This document shows positions 1-8,295 of a stretch of DNA of 60,214 nucleotides, in pieces. The notes under the pieces were generated by a model that searched no databases, had not been told where the DNA came from, and worked only from the letters and a program-made list of their open reading frames with translations. How positions within the stretch are numbered: position 1 is the stretch's first letter; each line of letters starts with the position of its first letter. The translations under genes were made by a program, and so were the position numbers. Source of the DNA: Microbacteriaceae bacterium (GTDB lineage: Bacteria; Actinomycetota; Actinomycetes; Actinomycetales; Microbacteriaceae); contig JAODAT010000095.1 in assembly GCA_025463565.1 (NCBI GenBank), positions 1 to 60,214 of the forward strand. The letters run 5' to 3'.

Positions 1-408
1 GCCGGCGGCGTCATTCGGCACCGTCACGCTGGTGGCGTGTGCCACCGCAACGAGCCCCGGGTACGCCTCGAAGCTGCGCCAGGAGTAGATCACCTCGTCG
101 CCCGGACCGGCGGCGGCCTGGATGAGCTGGGCGAGGATGGAGACCGACCCGGCGCCGAGGTGCACCTGCCCGATGCCGACGCCGAAGCGCTCGCCTAGGC
201 GTTCCCGCAGTTCGAGAGCCACGGCGTCCGGGTAGCGATTGATCGACGACTGGGCGATCGCATCGAGAACCGCGGGAATCGGCTCGAAGGGGTTCTCGTT
301 GGAGGAGAGCTTGAACGCGTCGTCGGCCGCGGGCTTGCCCTGGCGGTAGGCGGCAAGCGCGGTGATGTCCGCACGCAGGCGCACTCGGTTCTGGTCGTCG
401 GTGCTCAC
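1..408 (-). CDS. hisC: Histidinol-phosphate aminotransferase-like PLP enzyme (5' part only)
   Basis: The first 136 residues of a fold-type I PLP aminotransferase; the rest lies beyond the left edge of the window. The start is a GTG ([14 protein letters not shown]). Near residues 35-41 it has SSNENPF, the substrate-entry motif of the HisC/Cbl aminotransferase group, followed by a SINRYPD-type segment and the HLGAGSVS stretch that binds the cofactor phosphate. HisC makes histidinol phosphate from imidazole-acetol phosphate; actinobacterial paralogues also act on aromatic amino acids, and the missing half would be needed to decide. It is divergent from the holin-family gene across about 70 bp. 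Confidence 0.8.
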   Translation of the reverse strand, partial: MSTDDQNRVRLRADITALAAYRQGKPAADDAFKLSSNENPFEPIPAVLDAIAQSSINRYPDAVALELRERLGERFGVGIGQVHLGAGSVSILAQLIQAAAGPGDEVIYSWRSFEAYPGLVAVAHATSVTVPNDAAG

Positions 409-478
409 CCGCCCAGCCTATTGCCGCACCTCGCGACTATGGATTGCCAAGGCATGCTCACCCGGGCATAGTTAGCGC

Positions 479-886
479 ATGGGTCGATTCCTGGTTCGCT
501 TGATCATCAATGCCGTCGCACTGTGGCTCACCACGCTCATCGTGAGCGGAGGTGTCGCCGTAGTGCCGTATACACCGGGTGTGCTGCCGACCGTGCTGAC
601 CTACCTTCTGGTGGCCCTCATATTCGGCATCGTGAATGGCATCGTCGGCACCCTCATCCGCGTTGTCGCCTTCCCGATCTACGTGCTGACTCTCGGTCTC
701 ATCTCACTCATCGTCAATGGGCTGCTGCTGCTTCTCGTCGGCTGGATCTCCTCGCTCATCCACTTCGGCCTGGTGGTCAACGGCTTCTGGTGGGGCGTAC
801 TCGCCGCGCTCGTTCTCGGCATCATCAGCTGGATCATCGGCCTCATCCTGCGCCCGCTCACTCGCCCGCGGAACGCTCGCGTCTAG
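479..886 (+). CDS. Phage-holin-family (YvlD-like) small membrane protein
   Basis: 135 residues, almost all hydrophobic, with four predicted membrane helices (about 5-25, 35-60, 64-90 and 100-122) and a short basic tail (RPLTRPRNARV). The pattern, including the GIVNGIVG and GLISLIVNGLLLLLVG segments, matches the Phage_holin_4_2 / YvlD family. The family name is historical: chromosomal members are not known to be holins and their role is unknown. Its stop overlaps the stop of the convergent hydrolase gene by 4 bp. Confidence 0.85.
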   Translation: MGRFLVRLIINAVALWLTTLIVSGGVAVVPYTPGVLPTVLTYLLVALIFGIVNGIVGTLIRVVAFPIYVLTLGLISLIVNGLLLLLVGWISSLIHFGLVVNGFWWGVLAALVLGIISWIIGLILRPLTRPRNARV

Positions 887-2283
887 TCGCCTTTCTCCCT
901 GACCGAGGTGTAGGTCTCGCTGAGAATGGGCGTCGCTCCCGTCGTGAAGTCGTCGAAAGACCCTGCGACCGCGCCGACTCTCGAATCGCCTGATGCATCC
1001 GCAAGGGCGGCCGTCCGCTCATACTCGGGCAGAAGGTGCGCGGCGAAGAAGTGGGGATCCTCGGCCAGTTCAACCGGACCGACATAGCGCGTCACGATGA
1101 CCGGATTGGAGTGCGCCCAGTCGCCGCTCAACGCCGGAACGATGTCATTGCTGTGTTCGAGCGCGACCCACGGGATGCCGTCGGGCACGTCGGACTGTGC
1201 GGCCGGCGCTCCCAGGGTGAACAGGCCCTGTACGTCGTAGTCGCCGGATTGGGCGATGCTCGCGGCGACGAGGCCGCCCTGCGAATGGCCCGTTAGGAGC
1301 ACGGGTGAATCGCTCGTGATGCCCGACTCTCTCATCGAGTTCTCGACGGCGCGCATAGACCCCGACTGGTCGCCTTCGATACCGACGAGGTTGCTCGTCA
1401 TATCCCAGGGCTGGTCGTCGGGACCGAGGCCAAAGTCGCGTGTGCCGCCGATGTACACCTCGTACCGCTTGCTGCCGTCCGGCATCTCGTAGGTGTCGAT
1501 CCGTACCTGGTCGCTGGTGTTCTTTTCGGGGATCCTGCTCGCACGGTCCGCCCAGCCCGTCGGCACGCCCTGTGGCGCGATGTCGCTCGACGTGCGCGTC
1601 GTGACGATGGGGGTCTCCTCCAGCTCATCATCGGCGCGTGCGAGATCCCGGAGCGCCGCGATCGACGTAGGCAGCCCCTGGTCTCCGGGCGTCTTGTATG
1701 CCGGATCGGAACTGAACGGAAGACCGAGTGCTCCGGTGCCGAACTCGTCGGCGCTCATTGTCGCCAGGCGCACGACCGATGTGAACGCGGCAGTACCGAC
1801 GAGGAATTTCAGGGGACTCGTCAAGCCCGAGCCCGCCGAATTCAGGCCGGACCCCAGCACCGTCGGCGCAAGCCATCGCCCGAGCGAAATCATCAGGGGG
1901 GTGAGGGGCGACAGCTCCCTGCCCAACTGATACGCCATGCCCGCGGCAGCGACCCGGGCCGCTGCCCCCGCGAGCCGCTCCGCCTCGCCATATGCTGCCG
2001 CGGTCTGATGCAGCGCGGTGCTCATCGCGCCCGCCGCCGACCGGGCATTGCTCAGCGCCAGCGACGCGGCGTCCATCTCCCATTCCGCCGAGAGGGAGGG
2101 CGCCAGTCCGACGAAGCCCAACGAACGCATGCCGACCAGTCGCTCGATGGACGCCAGCTCGCGCAGTTCATCGGTCAACTCGAGCTCCGCCGCGTGAAGC
2201 AGCGCCGCAGCGCTGAACAAGGAGTCGGTGCCGACTTCGATCGACCCCCCACCGCTGATCGTGATACCCGAGTCGTCACCCAT
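883..2283 (-). CDS. Serine hydrolase with alpha-helical N-terminal domain, possible secreted effector
   Basis: 466 residues. Residues about 20-120 are alanine-rich and helical with no signal peptide, resembling the helical N-termini of WXG/LXG proteins. Residues about 125-175 are hydrophobic and glycine-rich. The C-terminal part is an alpha/beta hydrolase: nucleophile elbow GHSQGG with Ser334, candidate acid Asp380 (in HSND) and candidate His411 or His416 (DPHFFAAH). These suggest a lipase or esterase, but the substrate is not predictable. It overlaps the upstream WXG-like gene by 8 bp, so the two are very probably co-transcribed. No ESX/T7 secretion genes lie in the window. The hydrolase call is solid; the secretion idea is inference. 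Confidence 0.75.
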   Translation of the reverse strand: MGDDSGITISGGGSIEVGTDSLFSAAALLHAAELELTDELRELASIERLVGMRSLGFVGLAPSLSAEWEMDAASLALSNARSAAGAMSTALHQTAAAYGEAERLAGAAARVAAAGMAYQLGRELSPLTPLMISLGRWLAPTVLGSGLNSAGSGLTSPLKFLVGTAAFTSVVRLATMSADEFGTGALGLPFSSDPAYKTPGDQGLPTSIAALRDLARADDELEETPIVTTRTSSDIAPQGVPTGWADRASRIPEKNTSDQVRIDTYEMPDGSKRYEVYIGGTRDFGLGPDDQPWDMTSNLVGIEGDQSGSMRAVENSMRESGITSDSPVLLTGHSQGGLVAASIAQSGDYDVQGLFTLGAPAAQSDVPDGIPWVALEHSNDIVPALSGDWAHSNPVIVTRYVGPVELAEDPHFFAAHLLPEYERTAALADASGDSRVGAVAGSFDDFTTGATPILSETYTSVREKGD

Positions 2284-2539
2284 TCGCTGCCGCCGTCACC
2301 GTCGCTGCCGCACGACGACTCGTGCTCGCCGCCGTGTCGAGCAGCTGGTGGGCGGTCGCGAACTCGCTGATCAGGCGATCAAGTGCGACCCAGTAGACGA
2401 TCGAAGCCGACCCACGCCACACGAGATCGAATCTCGCGGGCAGCCGCCTCTGCGCTTCGGCCAGCCGCGCCGCCAGAACCTCCAGTCTTCGCGCCTGGGT
2501 GTGAAGCAGCGTTCCGCTCGCCGCCAGTGTTGCGTCCAT
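2276..2539 (-). CDS. Small WXG100-like helical protein
   Basis: 87 residues starting at MDATLAASG; an AAGGAAGTG sequence just upstream of the ATG acts as ribosome-binding site, which favours this start over longer in-frame ones. The protein is two amphipathic helices joined by VWRGSAS, a W-x-G turn near the middle, the hallmark of ESAT-6/WXG100 proteins, and its length fits that family. It directly precedes and overlaps the hydrolase gene, a layout common for WXG partners of larger secreted proteins. The conserved tail signal of ESX substrates (YxxxD/E) is not obvious. A generic helical protein is the alternative. Confidence 0.6.
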   Translation of the reverse strand: MDATLAASGTLLHTQARRLEVLAARLAEAQRRLPARFDLVWRGSASIVYWVALDRLISEFATAHQLLDTAASTSRRAAATVTAAANG

Positions 2540-2680
2540 TTCACTTCCTTCCGCTGACCATGCTGAAGCGCCGGCTCGGAGCACCCGCACCAGCTGCGCC
2601 GCTCGGTGGTCAATCGCGCGCAGGCGAATACCGGAAGGAGTGGACGGTCACGAGCACCCGATCTGCGGGACAATGGACCC

Positions 2681-3205
2681 ATGAGCTTCGACCGCACCCT
2701 CGACGAGTCGGCGCTCTTCAGGATCTGCTTCGTCTGCACCGGCAACATCTGCCGCTCACCGATGGCCGAGGTGGTCTTCGGTGCGCTGGTCAAGCGCGCC
2801 GGCTACGAGGGCGCGATCACCGTCATCTCGGCGGGAACCGGCGATTGGCACGTCGGCGAGCAATCCGACCAGCGCACCATCGACGCCCTTGCCGCGCGCG
2901 GCTACGACGGGTCCCACCATCGAGCAAAGCAATTCGACCCGGCCTGGTTCGACAGTCTCGACCTCGTCGTGGTCTTCGACCGAAGCCAGGAGCGCATCCT
3001 GAGGGCATGGGCGAACACCGACCAGGACCGCAGCAAGGTGCAGATGCTGTTGAGCTTCGACCAGGAGCAGGCGACGCTGATGGATGTGCCCGACCCGTAC
3101 TATTCGGATGCGGCGATGTTCGACAGCGTGCTCGTCATGATCGAGCGCGCGAGCGCGGCACTGTTTCGCCAGATCGAACCCGGAATCCGACAGGGAGTCT
3201 CGTGA
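2681..3205 (+). CDS. Low-molecular-weight protein-tyrosine phosphatase
   Basis: 174 residues from ATG 2681. The P-loop CTGNICRS (Cys19 to Arg25, C-x5-R) is near the N-terminus, and the general-acid loop VPDPYYSD is about 45 residues before the end, both diagnostic of LMW-PTPs. The enzyme removes phosphate from tyrosine (and perhaps arginine) residues; the actinobacterial homologue is PtpA. Its stop codon overlaps the purB start (GTGA), so the two genes are translationally coupled. A longer upstream reading is possible but lacks family sequence. Confidence 0.9.
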   Translation: MSFDRTLDESALFRICFVCTGNICRSPMAEVVFGALVKRAGYEGAITVISAGTGDWHVGEQSDQRTIDALAARGYDGSHHRAKQFDPAWFDSLDLVVVFDRSQERILRAWANTDQDRSKVQMLLSFDQEQATLMDVPDPYYSDAAMFDSVLVMIERASAALFRQIEPGIRQGVS

Positions 3206-4584
3206 GTCCTCTTCCCGACCAGCCGCTCAGCCCGCTCGACGGCCGTTACCGCCCCGTCGTCTCGGCGCTCGGCGAACAGCTCTCAGAGGCCGGACTGAAT
3301 CGCGCCCGCGTCGAGGTGGAAGTGGAGTGGCTGCTCTACCTCACCGACCACGAATACTTCGGCTCGACCCGGTTGGATGCCGAGCAGGCCCGCTCGCTGC
3401 GCGCGCTCGTCACCGACTTCGGCCAGCCCGACATCGACGAACTCGCAGCCCTCGAAGCGACCACCCGGCACGACGTGAAGGCGGTCGAATACTATGTTCG
3501 CGCCCGCCTCGCGTCCCTCGGCCTGACCGATGTGGCGGAGCTCACCCACTTCGCCTGCACCAGCGAGGACATCAACAACCTGTCGTACGCAATCACGATC
3601 CGCGAGTCGGTGCAGGGCATCTGGCTGCCGAAAGCGCGGGCCGTCGTCGACGCCCTGGCCGAGCGAGCCGCCGACCACCGAGCCGAGCCGATGCTGGCAC
3701 ACACCCACGGCCAGCCGGCGACGCCGACCACGGTTGGCAAGGAGTTCGCGGTCTTCGTCGCCCGGTTGCGGCGCATCCTCGCGCAGGTCGAGGCCACCGA
3801 GTACCTCGGCAAGTTCAGCGGCGCGACCGGCACCTTCGCGGCCCACGTCGTCGCCGACCCCGCCCTCGACTGGCCGCTGCTGTCCCGCGAGTTCGTCACA
3901 TCCCTCGGCCTCGACTGGAACCCGCTCACCACCCAGATCGAACCGCACGACTGGCAGTCCGAGTTGTACCAGCGCATCTCGCACTTCAACCGGGTGCTGC
4001 ACAACCTCTGCACAGACGTCTGGACCTACATCTCCATGGGGTATTTCACCCAGATCCCCCAGGCGGGTGCGACCGGGTCATCCACGATGCCGCACAAGAT
4101 CAACCCGATCCGGTTCGAGAACGCCGAGGCCAACCTTGAGCTGTCGTGCGCGCTGCTCGATTCGCTCGCCGCCACGCTCGTCACCTCCCGGCTGCAGCGC
4201 GATCTCACCGACTCGACCACGCAGCGCAACATCGGCGTGGCGCTTGGACATTCGCTGCTCGCTCTCGACAACGTGCAGCGCGGGTTGGGTGAGGTCGCCG
4301 TGAACAGCACGGCCCTGGCCGCGGACCTCGATGGCAACTGGGAGGTGCTCGGAGAGGCCATCCAGACCGTCGTTCGTGCCGAGGTGACCGCCGGTCGCAG
4401 TTCCATCGCCGATCCCTACGCGCTACTGAAGGAACTCACCCGCGGAAAACGCGTCGGCCAGGCAGAGCTTCGGGAGTTCATCCAGGGTCTGGATATCGGC
4501 ACGGCTGCGAAGGACCGCCTACTCGCGCTCACCCCAGGCCACTACATCGGCCTCGCGAGCGAGCTCGTCGACTACCTCGACTAG
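3202..4584 (+). CDS. purB: Adenylosuccinate lyase
   Basis: 460 residues from GTG 3202, which overlaps the stop of the phosphatase gene. It contains the fumarase/aspartase-superfamily signature GSSTMPHKIN at about residues 291-300 and the TSEDINN and HTHGQPAT motifs carrying the catalytic acid/base residues. It cleaves SAICAR and adenylosuccinate in purine synthesis. Length is normal. An open frame runs about 800 bp further upstream in the same register, but that part is noncoding shadow of the phosphatase gene. Confidence 0.97.
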   Translation: MSPLPDQPLSPLDGRYRPVVSALGEQLSEAGLNRARVEVEVEWLLYLTDHEYFGSTRLDAEQARSLRALVTDFGQPDIDELAALEATTRHDVKAVEYYVRARLASLGLTDVAELTHFACTSEDINNLSYAITIRESVQGIWLPKARAVVDALAERAADHRAEPMLAHTHGQPATPTTVGKEFAVFVARLRRILAQVEATEYLGKFSGATGTFAAHVVADPALDWPLLSREFVTSLGLDWNPLTTQIEPHDWQSELYQRISHFNRVLHNLCTDVWTYISMGYFTQIPQAGATGSSTMPHKINPIRFENAEANLELSCALLDSLAATLVTSRLQRDLTDSTTQRNIGVALGHSLLALDNVQRGLGEVAVNSTALAADLDGNWEVLGEAIQTVVRAEVTAGRSSIADPYALLKELTRGKRVGQAELREFIQGLDIGTAAKDRLLALTPGHYIGLASELVDYLD

Positions 4585-4601
4585 GGCCGCTTCCGGCCTA
4601 G
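4581..4601. terminator. Hairpin shared by two convergent stop codons
   Basis: A near-perfect inverted repeat (CTAGGGCCG, loop, CGGCCTAG, one bulged G). Its outer bases are the TAG stop of purB on one strand and the TAG stop of the membrane-protein gene on the other. Probable bidirectional terminator; no U-tract. Confidence 0.55.
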
Positions 4602-4906
4602 TGGCCCGACGGCGGCTGGGGAGTGTCGGGTGCAGGAGGCGTGGGCGCCTGGTCGTCTTTGTCCTGCTCGAGCATGTCGCTCTGCTCCAGCTCGTCGGGC
4701 TTGACCGCGAGCGACAGCATCGCGATCACAACGAGCGACACGATGAACGCGACGCCGAAGAAGACGAGAGCCACCACGATCTGGCGGGTGCTGCCGAACA
4801 CGACGAGCCCGATGAAGATGGCGATGATCGCGGCCATTCCCACGTACTCCCACGGTCGCAGGCGATCGCGCCTGCTCGGGGTGTTCGGCGACTTCGTGGT
4901 ACTCAC
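4598..4906 (-). CDS. Two-helix membrane protein of unknown function
   Basis: 102 residues from a GTG that overlaps the stop of the upstream gene (GTGA). Two membrane helices lie at about 21-40 and 45-68, joined by a very short loop containing STRQ. An acidic then proline-rich cytoplasmic tail (about 70-102) follows. No family recognised with certainty. Co-transcribed with the larger membrane protein at 4903-5637. Confidence 0.7.
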   Translation of the reverse strand: MSTTKSPNTPSRRDRLRPWEYVGMAAIIAIFIGLVVFGSTRQIVVALVFFGVAFIVSLVVIAMLSLAVKPDELEQSDMLEQDKDDQAPTPPAPDTPQPPSGH

Positions 4907-5637
4907 GCTGCATGCTCCTGACTTGCGCTGTCCTGTACAGGACCGGCCTGACTGGCGCTGTCTTGTTCAGCACTGGCCTGATTAACGCTGGCGGCGTTCT
5001 GGGTTTGGGTTCCCCATTTGGCGGACAGGCCGCCGATCACGAGGAAGACCGCGCAGATCCCGGCGTAGAGACCGAGGATGCCGACGACGATGACGGACGA
5101 GTCCAGCACCCGCGTGACGCCGTCCGGGTCTTTGAAGGACTGGGTGTATCCGGGCGGCACGAGCAGGAACGCGATCGCGACGATGACGGTGAACCCGCCA
5201 ATGGTCATCCAGTCGCGAGCCGCGACGAAACGCCGGCGCGCGCGGATGCCGCTGGCCAGTTCGAGGAACCCGGTGATGATGGCGAACGCCGTGAATACGA
5301 AGAAGACGAAGGGCACGCCCCCGGCGCGGAAGACCAGCGCCAGCACGCCGAAGACCAGCGTCACTGCGGCCTGCGCGAGGAAGAACGGACGAGCCCCGCT
5401 CTGGCCGAGCCGGAACCAGCTGAGCAGCCCGAGCAGTACCGCGGTGACGATCCCGAAGCCGCCGAAGACCAGCAGGCCGAACGCCGGTGCGTGATTGGAG
5501 GTGAAGGCGATCACGCAGGCGAGGGCTGCGAGCGGCACGGCACGAACGACCGCGAACGGCCAGTAGGCGGCACGTTGGGCGGCTTCGCCCTCTACCGAGT
5601 GAGGTTTCGCCGAGTCACGAGCGATGTTCTGCGCCAC
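4903..5637 (-). CDS. HdeD/DUF308-like multi-spanning membrane protein
   Basis: 244 residues with about six predicted membrane helices between residues 28 and 205, and short basic loops such as RARRRF. The helix pattern and repeated GxxxG-rich segments resemble the DUF308/HdeD family, but this is not certain. The C-terminal 40 residues are a Gln/Ser/Ala-rich tail built from a 10-residue tandem repeat (Q-D-S-A-S-Q core). It heads a two-gene operon with the small membrane protein downstream. Confidence 0.65.
   Translation of the reverse strand: MAQNIARDSAKPHSVEGEAAQRAAYWPFAVVRAVPLAALACVIAFTSNHAPAFGLLVFGGFGIVTAVLLGLLSWFRLGQSGARPFFLAQAAVTLVFGVLALVFRAGGVPFVFFVFTAFAIITGFLELASGIRARRRFVAARDWMTIGGFTVIVAIAFLLVPPGYTQSFKDPDGVTRVLDSSVIVVGILGLYAGICAVFLVIGGLSAKWGTQTQNAASVNQASAEQDSASQAGPVQDSASQEHAA
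4917..4990. repeat. 30-bp direct repeat inside a coding sequence
   Basis: About two and a half degenerate copies of a 30-bp unit starting at 4917, 4947 and 4977. Each begins CCTGA and contains CGCTG. They encode the repetitive tail of the 244-residue membrane protein in frame. Confidence 0.75.
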
Positions 5638-5735
5638 GAGACCTCTTCCTGAGTCGGCAACGCCGATCAGTTTACGCTGCCGTGGCTGTGCGGTCGCCCG
5701 TCGCGAGAACCACGCGACGGCAGCGCTGGCGGGCG

Positions 5736-7124
5736 CTACGCGGGCGCCATGTCCTGGAAGCGCGAGTAGTGCCCCTGGAACGCGACCGTGATGGTGCGGG
5801 TCGGCCCGTTGCGGTGCTTGGCGACGATGAAGTCGGCCTCGCCGGCGCGCGGGTTGTCTTTCTCGTACGCGCTTTCGCGGTGCAGCAGGATGACCATGTC
5901 GGCGTCCTGCTCGAGCGACCCGGACTCGCGGAGGTCGGAGAGCGCTGGCATCTTGTCGGTGCGCTGTTCAGGCCCACGGTTGAGCTGCGACAGCGCGATC
6001 ACCGGCACCTGGAGCTCCTTGGCGAGCAGCTTGAGTGCGCGCGAGAACTCGCTCACCTCCTGCTGGCGTGACTCCACACGCTTGCCGGAGGTCATGAGCT
6101 GCAGGTAGTCGATGATGACCATCTTGAGCCCGACCTTCTGCTTGAGCCTGCGGCACTTCGCGCGGATCTCGACCAGGGTCATGTTCGGGCTGTCGTCGAT
6201 GTAGAGCGGTGCATCGTTGATGCGGCCGCGCGTCGACGCGATGGTGGTCCAGTCGCGAGTGTCGACCGTGCCCTTGCGCATGTTCTGCAGCGGCACGGAC
6301 GCTTCCGCTGAGAGCAGGCGCATGGCGATCTCGGAACGCCCCATTTCGAGCGAGAAGATGATCGACGGCATGTCGTGCTTGATGGATGCCGCCCGAGCGA
6401 AGTCGAGCGCGAGCGTCGACTTTCCGAGCGCCGGGCGGGCAGCCACGATGATCAGTTGCCCCGGGTGCAGGCCATTCGTCAGCTCATCCAGTTCGGCGAA
6501 GCCGGTGGGCACCCCGGTGAGTGAACCGTCGCGCCCCTTGGCCGCCTCGATTTCGTCGATGGCCGTGGTGACGGCGACGGTGAGCGGCACGAAGTCTTCC
6601 GCCTCGACTCCGCCGGTGACGCCATAGATCTCGGCTTGGGCGTTATTGACCAGGTCGACGACTTCGCCCTCGCTGGCGTAGCCCATCTGCACGATGCGCG
6701 TGCCCGCCTCGACCAGTCGGCGCAGCACCGCCTTCTCGGAGACGATCGACGCGTAGAACCCGGCGTTCGCGGCGGTCGGCACGAGGCCCGTCAGTGTGTG
6801 CAGGTATTCGGCGCCGCCGGCGCGACCGATTTCGCCGCTCTTGGTGAGTTCGTCGGTGACGGCGATGACATCGGTCGGCTCACCATGCGCGTACAGGTCG
6901 TGGATGGCGTTGAAGATGATCTCGTGCTTGGGGATGTAGAAGTCGATCGCGCGCACGGTCTCGATGACGTCTGCCGCGGCATCCTTGCTCAGAAGCATGC
7001 CGCCGATGGCGCTCTGCTCAGCCAGCAGGTCATGCGGAGGGGTGCGTTCGTTGCCGCGATATTCGGCGCCGCGCTGATCCGTCGTCGAAGCCGGACTCGC
7101 CAGTCCCAGATGGGCAATCGACAC
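5736..7124 (-). CDS. dnaB: Replicative DNA helicase DnaB
   Basis: 462 residues. The N-terminal DnaB domain (about 30-135) is followed by a RecA-type ATPase with Walker A ARPALGKST (229-237), the EMGRSEIAMR motif and Walker B MVIIDYLQL. Hexameric 5'-3' helicase of the replication fork. Unlike some actinobacterial DnaB proteins it has no intein at the P-loop or elsewhere; its length is that of a bare helicase. It lies downstream of rpsF-ssb-rpsR-rplI, the common actinobacterial order, but a 419-bp gap and a candidate promoter suggest separate transcription. Confidence 0.98.
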   Translation of the reverse strand: MSIAHLGLASPASTTDQRGAEYRGNERTPPHDLLAEQSAIGGMLLSKDAAADVIETVRAIDFYIPKHEIIFNAIHDLYAHGEPTDVIAVTDELTKSGEIGRAGGAEYLHTLTGLVPTAANAGFYASIVSEKAVLRRLVEAGTRIVQMGYASEGEVVDLVNNAQAEIYGVTGGVEAEDFVPLTVAVTTAIDEIEAAKGRDGSLTGVPTGFAELDELTNGLHPGQLIIVAARPALGKSTLALDFARAASIKHDMPSIIFSLEMGRSEIAMRLLSAEASVPLQNMRKGTVDTRDWTTIASTRGRINDAPLYIDDSPNMTLVEIRAKCRRLKQKVGLKMVIIDYLQLMTSGKRVESRQQEVSEFSRALKLLAKELQVPVIALSQLNRGPEQRTDKMPALSDLRESGSLEQDADMVILLHRESAYEKDNPRAGEADFIVAKHRNGPTRTITVAFQGHYSRFQDMAPA

Positions 7125-7224
7125 TTAACATCTCCCTGCTTGTCGGTTCCGGTTCTATCGGGTGCCGCAGACATTCACGGCTCGACCGGCTTTCGACCTT
7201 TCATCCCCCGATGACGCGGAGACC

Positions 7225-7253
7225 ACACTATGGACGGCCGGTTATGCCAACAA
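7225..7253 (-). promoter_or_regulatory. Candidate sigma-A promoter for dnaB
   Basis: Read on the minus strand: TTGTTG, 17-bp spacer, TAGTGT. The predicted start lies about 90 nt upstream of the dnaB ATG. Sequence match only. Confidence 0.45.
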
Positions 7254-7470
7254 CCCACCCTGTGGATGAAATTGTGAATAGATGGCGCGAAACGCCGTGC
7301 GGCGTGTGAGCAACCTGTGCACTAAATTGTGGAAACAGGAGCAATTTTGGATCGGATCACGCAGCTGACCTGCACTTTTAGTGCGCTAGCCCTGTGTGTA
7401 GAAACATGTTTAGAGTGCGGGTTGAGGGTTGGGCCGCTTCGCAACACCCTGTGTACAAAGGAAACACCGT

Positions 7471-7501
7471 CTACCCCCTTTTGACACCAAAAAGGGGGTA
7501 G
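7471..7501. terminator. Perfect 12-bp inverted repeat downstream of rplI
   Basis: Arms CTACCCCCTTTT (7471-7482) and AAAAGGGGGTAG (7490-7501) with a 7-nt loop, about 40 bp after the rplI stop. Likely end of the rpsF operon; the T-run is in the stem, not after it. Confidence 0.65.
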
Positions 7502-7543
7502 GACGGGCTCTCGCCCGCGCTACCCCCGATGTGGTACTGGGAA

Positions 7544-7996
7544 CTACTTCGCGGCGACCACCTTGACGGTGATCGTGGCGACGAGGTCATCGCGCAGGCG
7601 CACGGTGGCCTCGTGCTGGCCGACCGACTTGATCGGGCTGGTGATCTCGATCTTGCGCTTGTCGACACTGCCGAGGCCGGCCGCAGCCACCGCGTCAGCG
7701 ATGTCCGAGGTCTTCACGGAGCCGAACAGGCGTCCGCCCTCGCCGGCCTTGATTGCCAGCGTGACCGTGTTCGCCTCGAGCTTGGCCTTCAGGTCCTGCG
7801 CCTCTTCGATCGTGGCGTGCTCGCGGGCGACGCGGGCGGCCTTGATCGAGTCGACCTGCTTCTCGCCTCCGCGAGTCCAGGCGACGGCGAAACCCTGTGG
7901 GATGAGGTAGTTGCGGCCGTAACCGTTCTTCACCTCGACGATGTCGCCGGGGGCACCGAGGCCGGTGACCTCGTGCGTGAGAATCAATTTAGACAT
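7544..7996 (-). CDS. rplI: 50S ribosomal protein L9
   Basis: 150 residues. The N-terminal 23S rRNA-binding domain begins [14 protein letters not shown] and contains the family signature around [17 protein letters not shown] long connecting helix and a C-terminal domain follow (from about residue 75). Standard length. Last gene of the rpsF-ssb-rpsR-rplI group, 11 bp after rpsR. Confidence 0.97.
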   Translation of the reverse strand: MSKLILTHEVTGLGAPGDIVEVKNGYGRNYLIPQGFAVAWTRGGEKQVDSIKAARVAREHATIEEAQDLKAKLEANTVTLAIKAGEGGRLFGSVKTSDIADAVAAAGLGSVDKRKIEITSPIKSVGQHEATVRLRDDLVATITVKVVAAK

Positions 7997-8007
7997 CTGA
8001 TGGCTCC

Positions 8008-8271
8008 TTAACGGCCTGAGCCGGCGTAGGGCAGGAGCGCCATCTCGCGCGCGTTCTTGACCGCGCGGGCGATGAGGCGCTGCTCCTGGACGGAGACACC
8101 GGTGATGCGGCGAGCGCGAATCTTTCCACGCTCGGAGATGAACTTGCGGAGGGTGGCGACATCTTTGTAATCGATGACGCCGACGCGAATGGACTTCGCG
8201 GGGGCGGCGTTCTTGCCGCCCTTCAGTGTGCGGAGCGGCTTGCGGCGGTCGCCGCTGCTCTTTCCAGCCAT
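8008..8271 (-). CDS. rpsR: 30S ribosomal protein S18 (cysteine-free type)
   Basis: 87 residues ending in [18 protein letters not shown], the S18 core that pairs with S6 on the 30S platform. There is no cysteine at all, so it is the zinc-independent (C-minus) form; actinobacteria often carry a second, zinc-type copy elsewhere. Basic N-terminus. Placed between ssb and rplI as usual. Confidence 0.96.
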   Translation of the reverse strand: MAGKSSGDRRKPLRTLKGGKNAAPAKSIRVGVIDYKDVATLRKFISERGKIRARRITGVSVQEQRLIARAVKNAREMALLPYAGSGR

Positions 8272-8295
8272 GGTTTTCTTCTTCCTAAAGAATCG

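Larger units (their letters stand above)
7125..7543. other. 419-bp intergenic region between rplI and dnaB
   Basis: No convincing coding sequence. It is more AT-rich than its surroundings and holds the candidate dnaB promoter, a perfect 12-bp inverted repeat next to rplI, and several words related to the DnaA box: TGTGGATGA at 7261-7269 (8 of 9 as TCATCCACA) and TGTGGAAAC at 7328-7336. Confidence 0.5.

Noticed and set aside
479-886. Holin-family gene as a prophage marker
   Set aside because: No other phage genes around it; the YvlD-like family is chromosomal and widespread.
2383-3201. Long N-terminal extension of purB
   Set aside because: In-frame only by chance over the phosphatase gene; Arg/Pro-rich; the GTG at 3202 with GTGA overlap explains the start.
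5736-7124. Intein in dnaB (common in actinobacteria)
   Set aside because: The Walker A region is continuous and the protein has normal length; gyrA and gyrB are intein-free too.
7471-7668. Small minus-strand frame overlapping the rplI end
   Set aside because: Ser/Arg-rich shadow of rplI running into the terminator hairpin.
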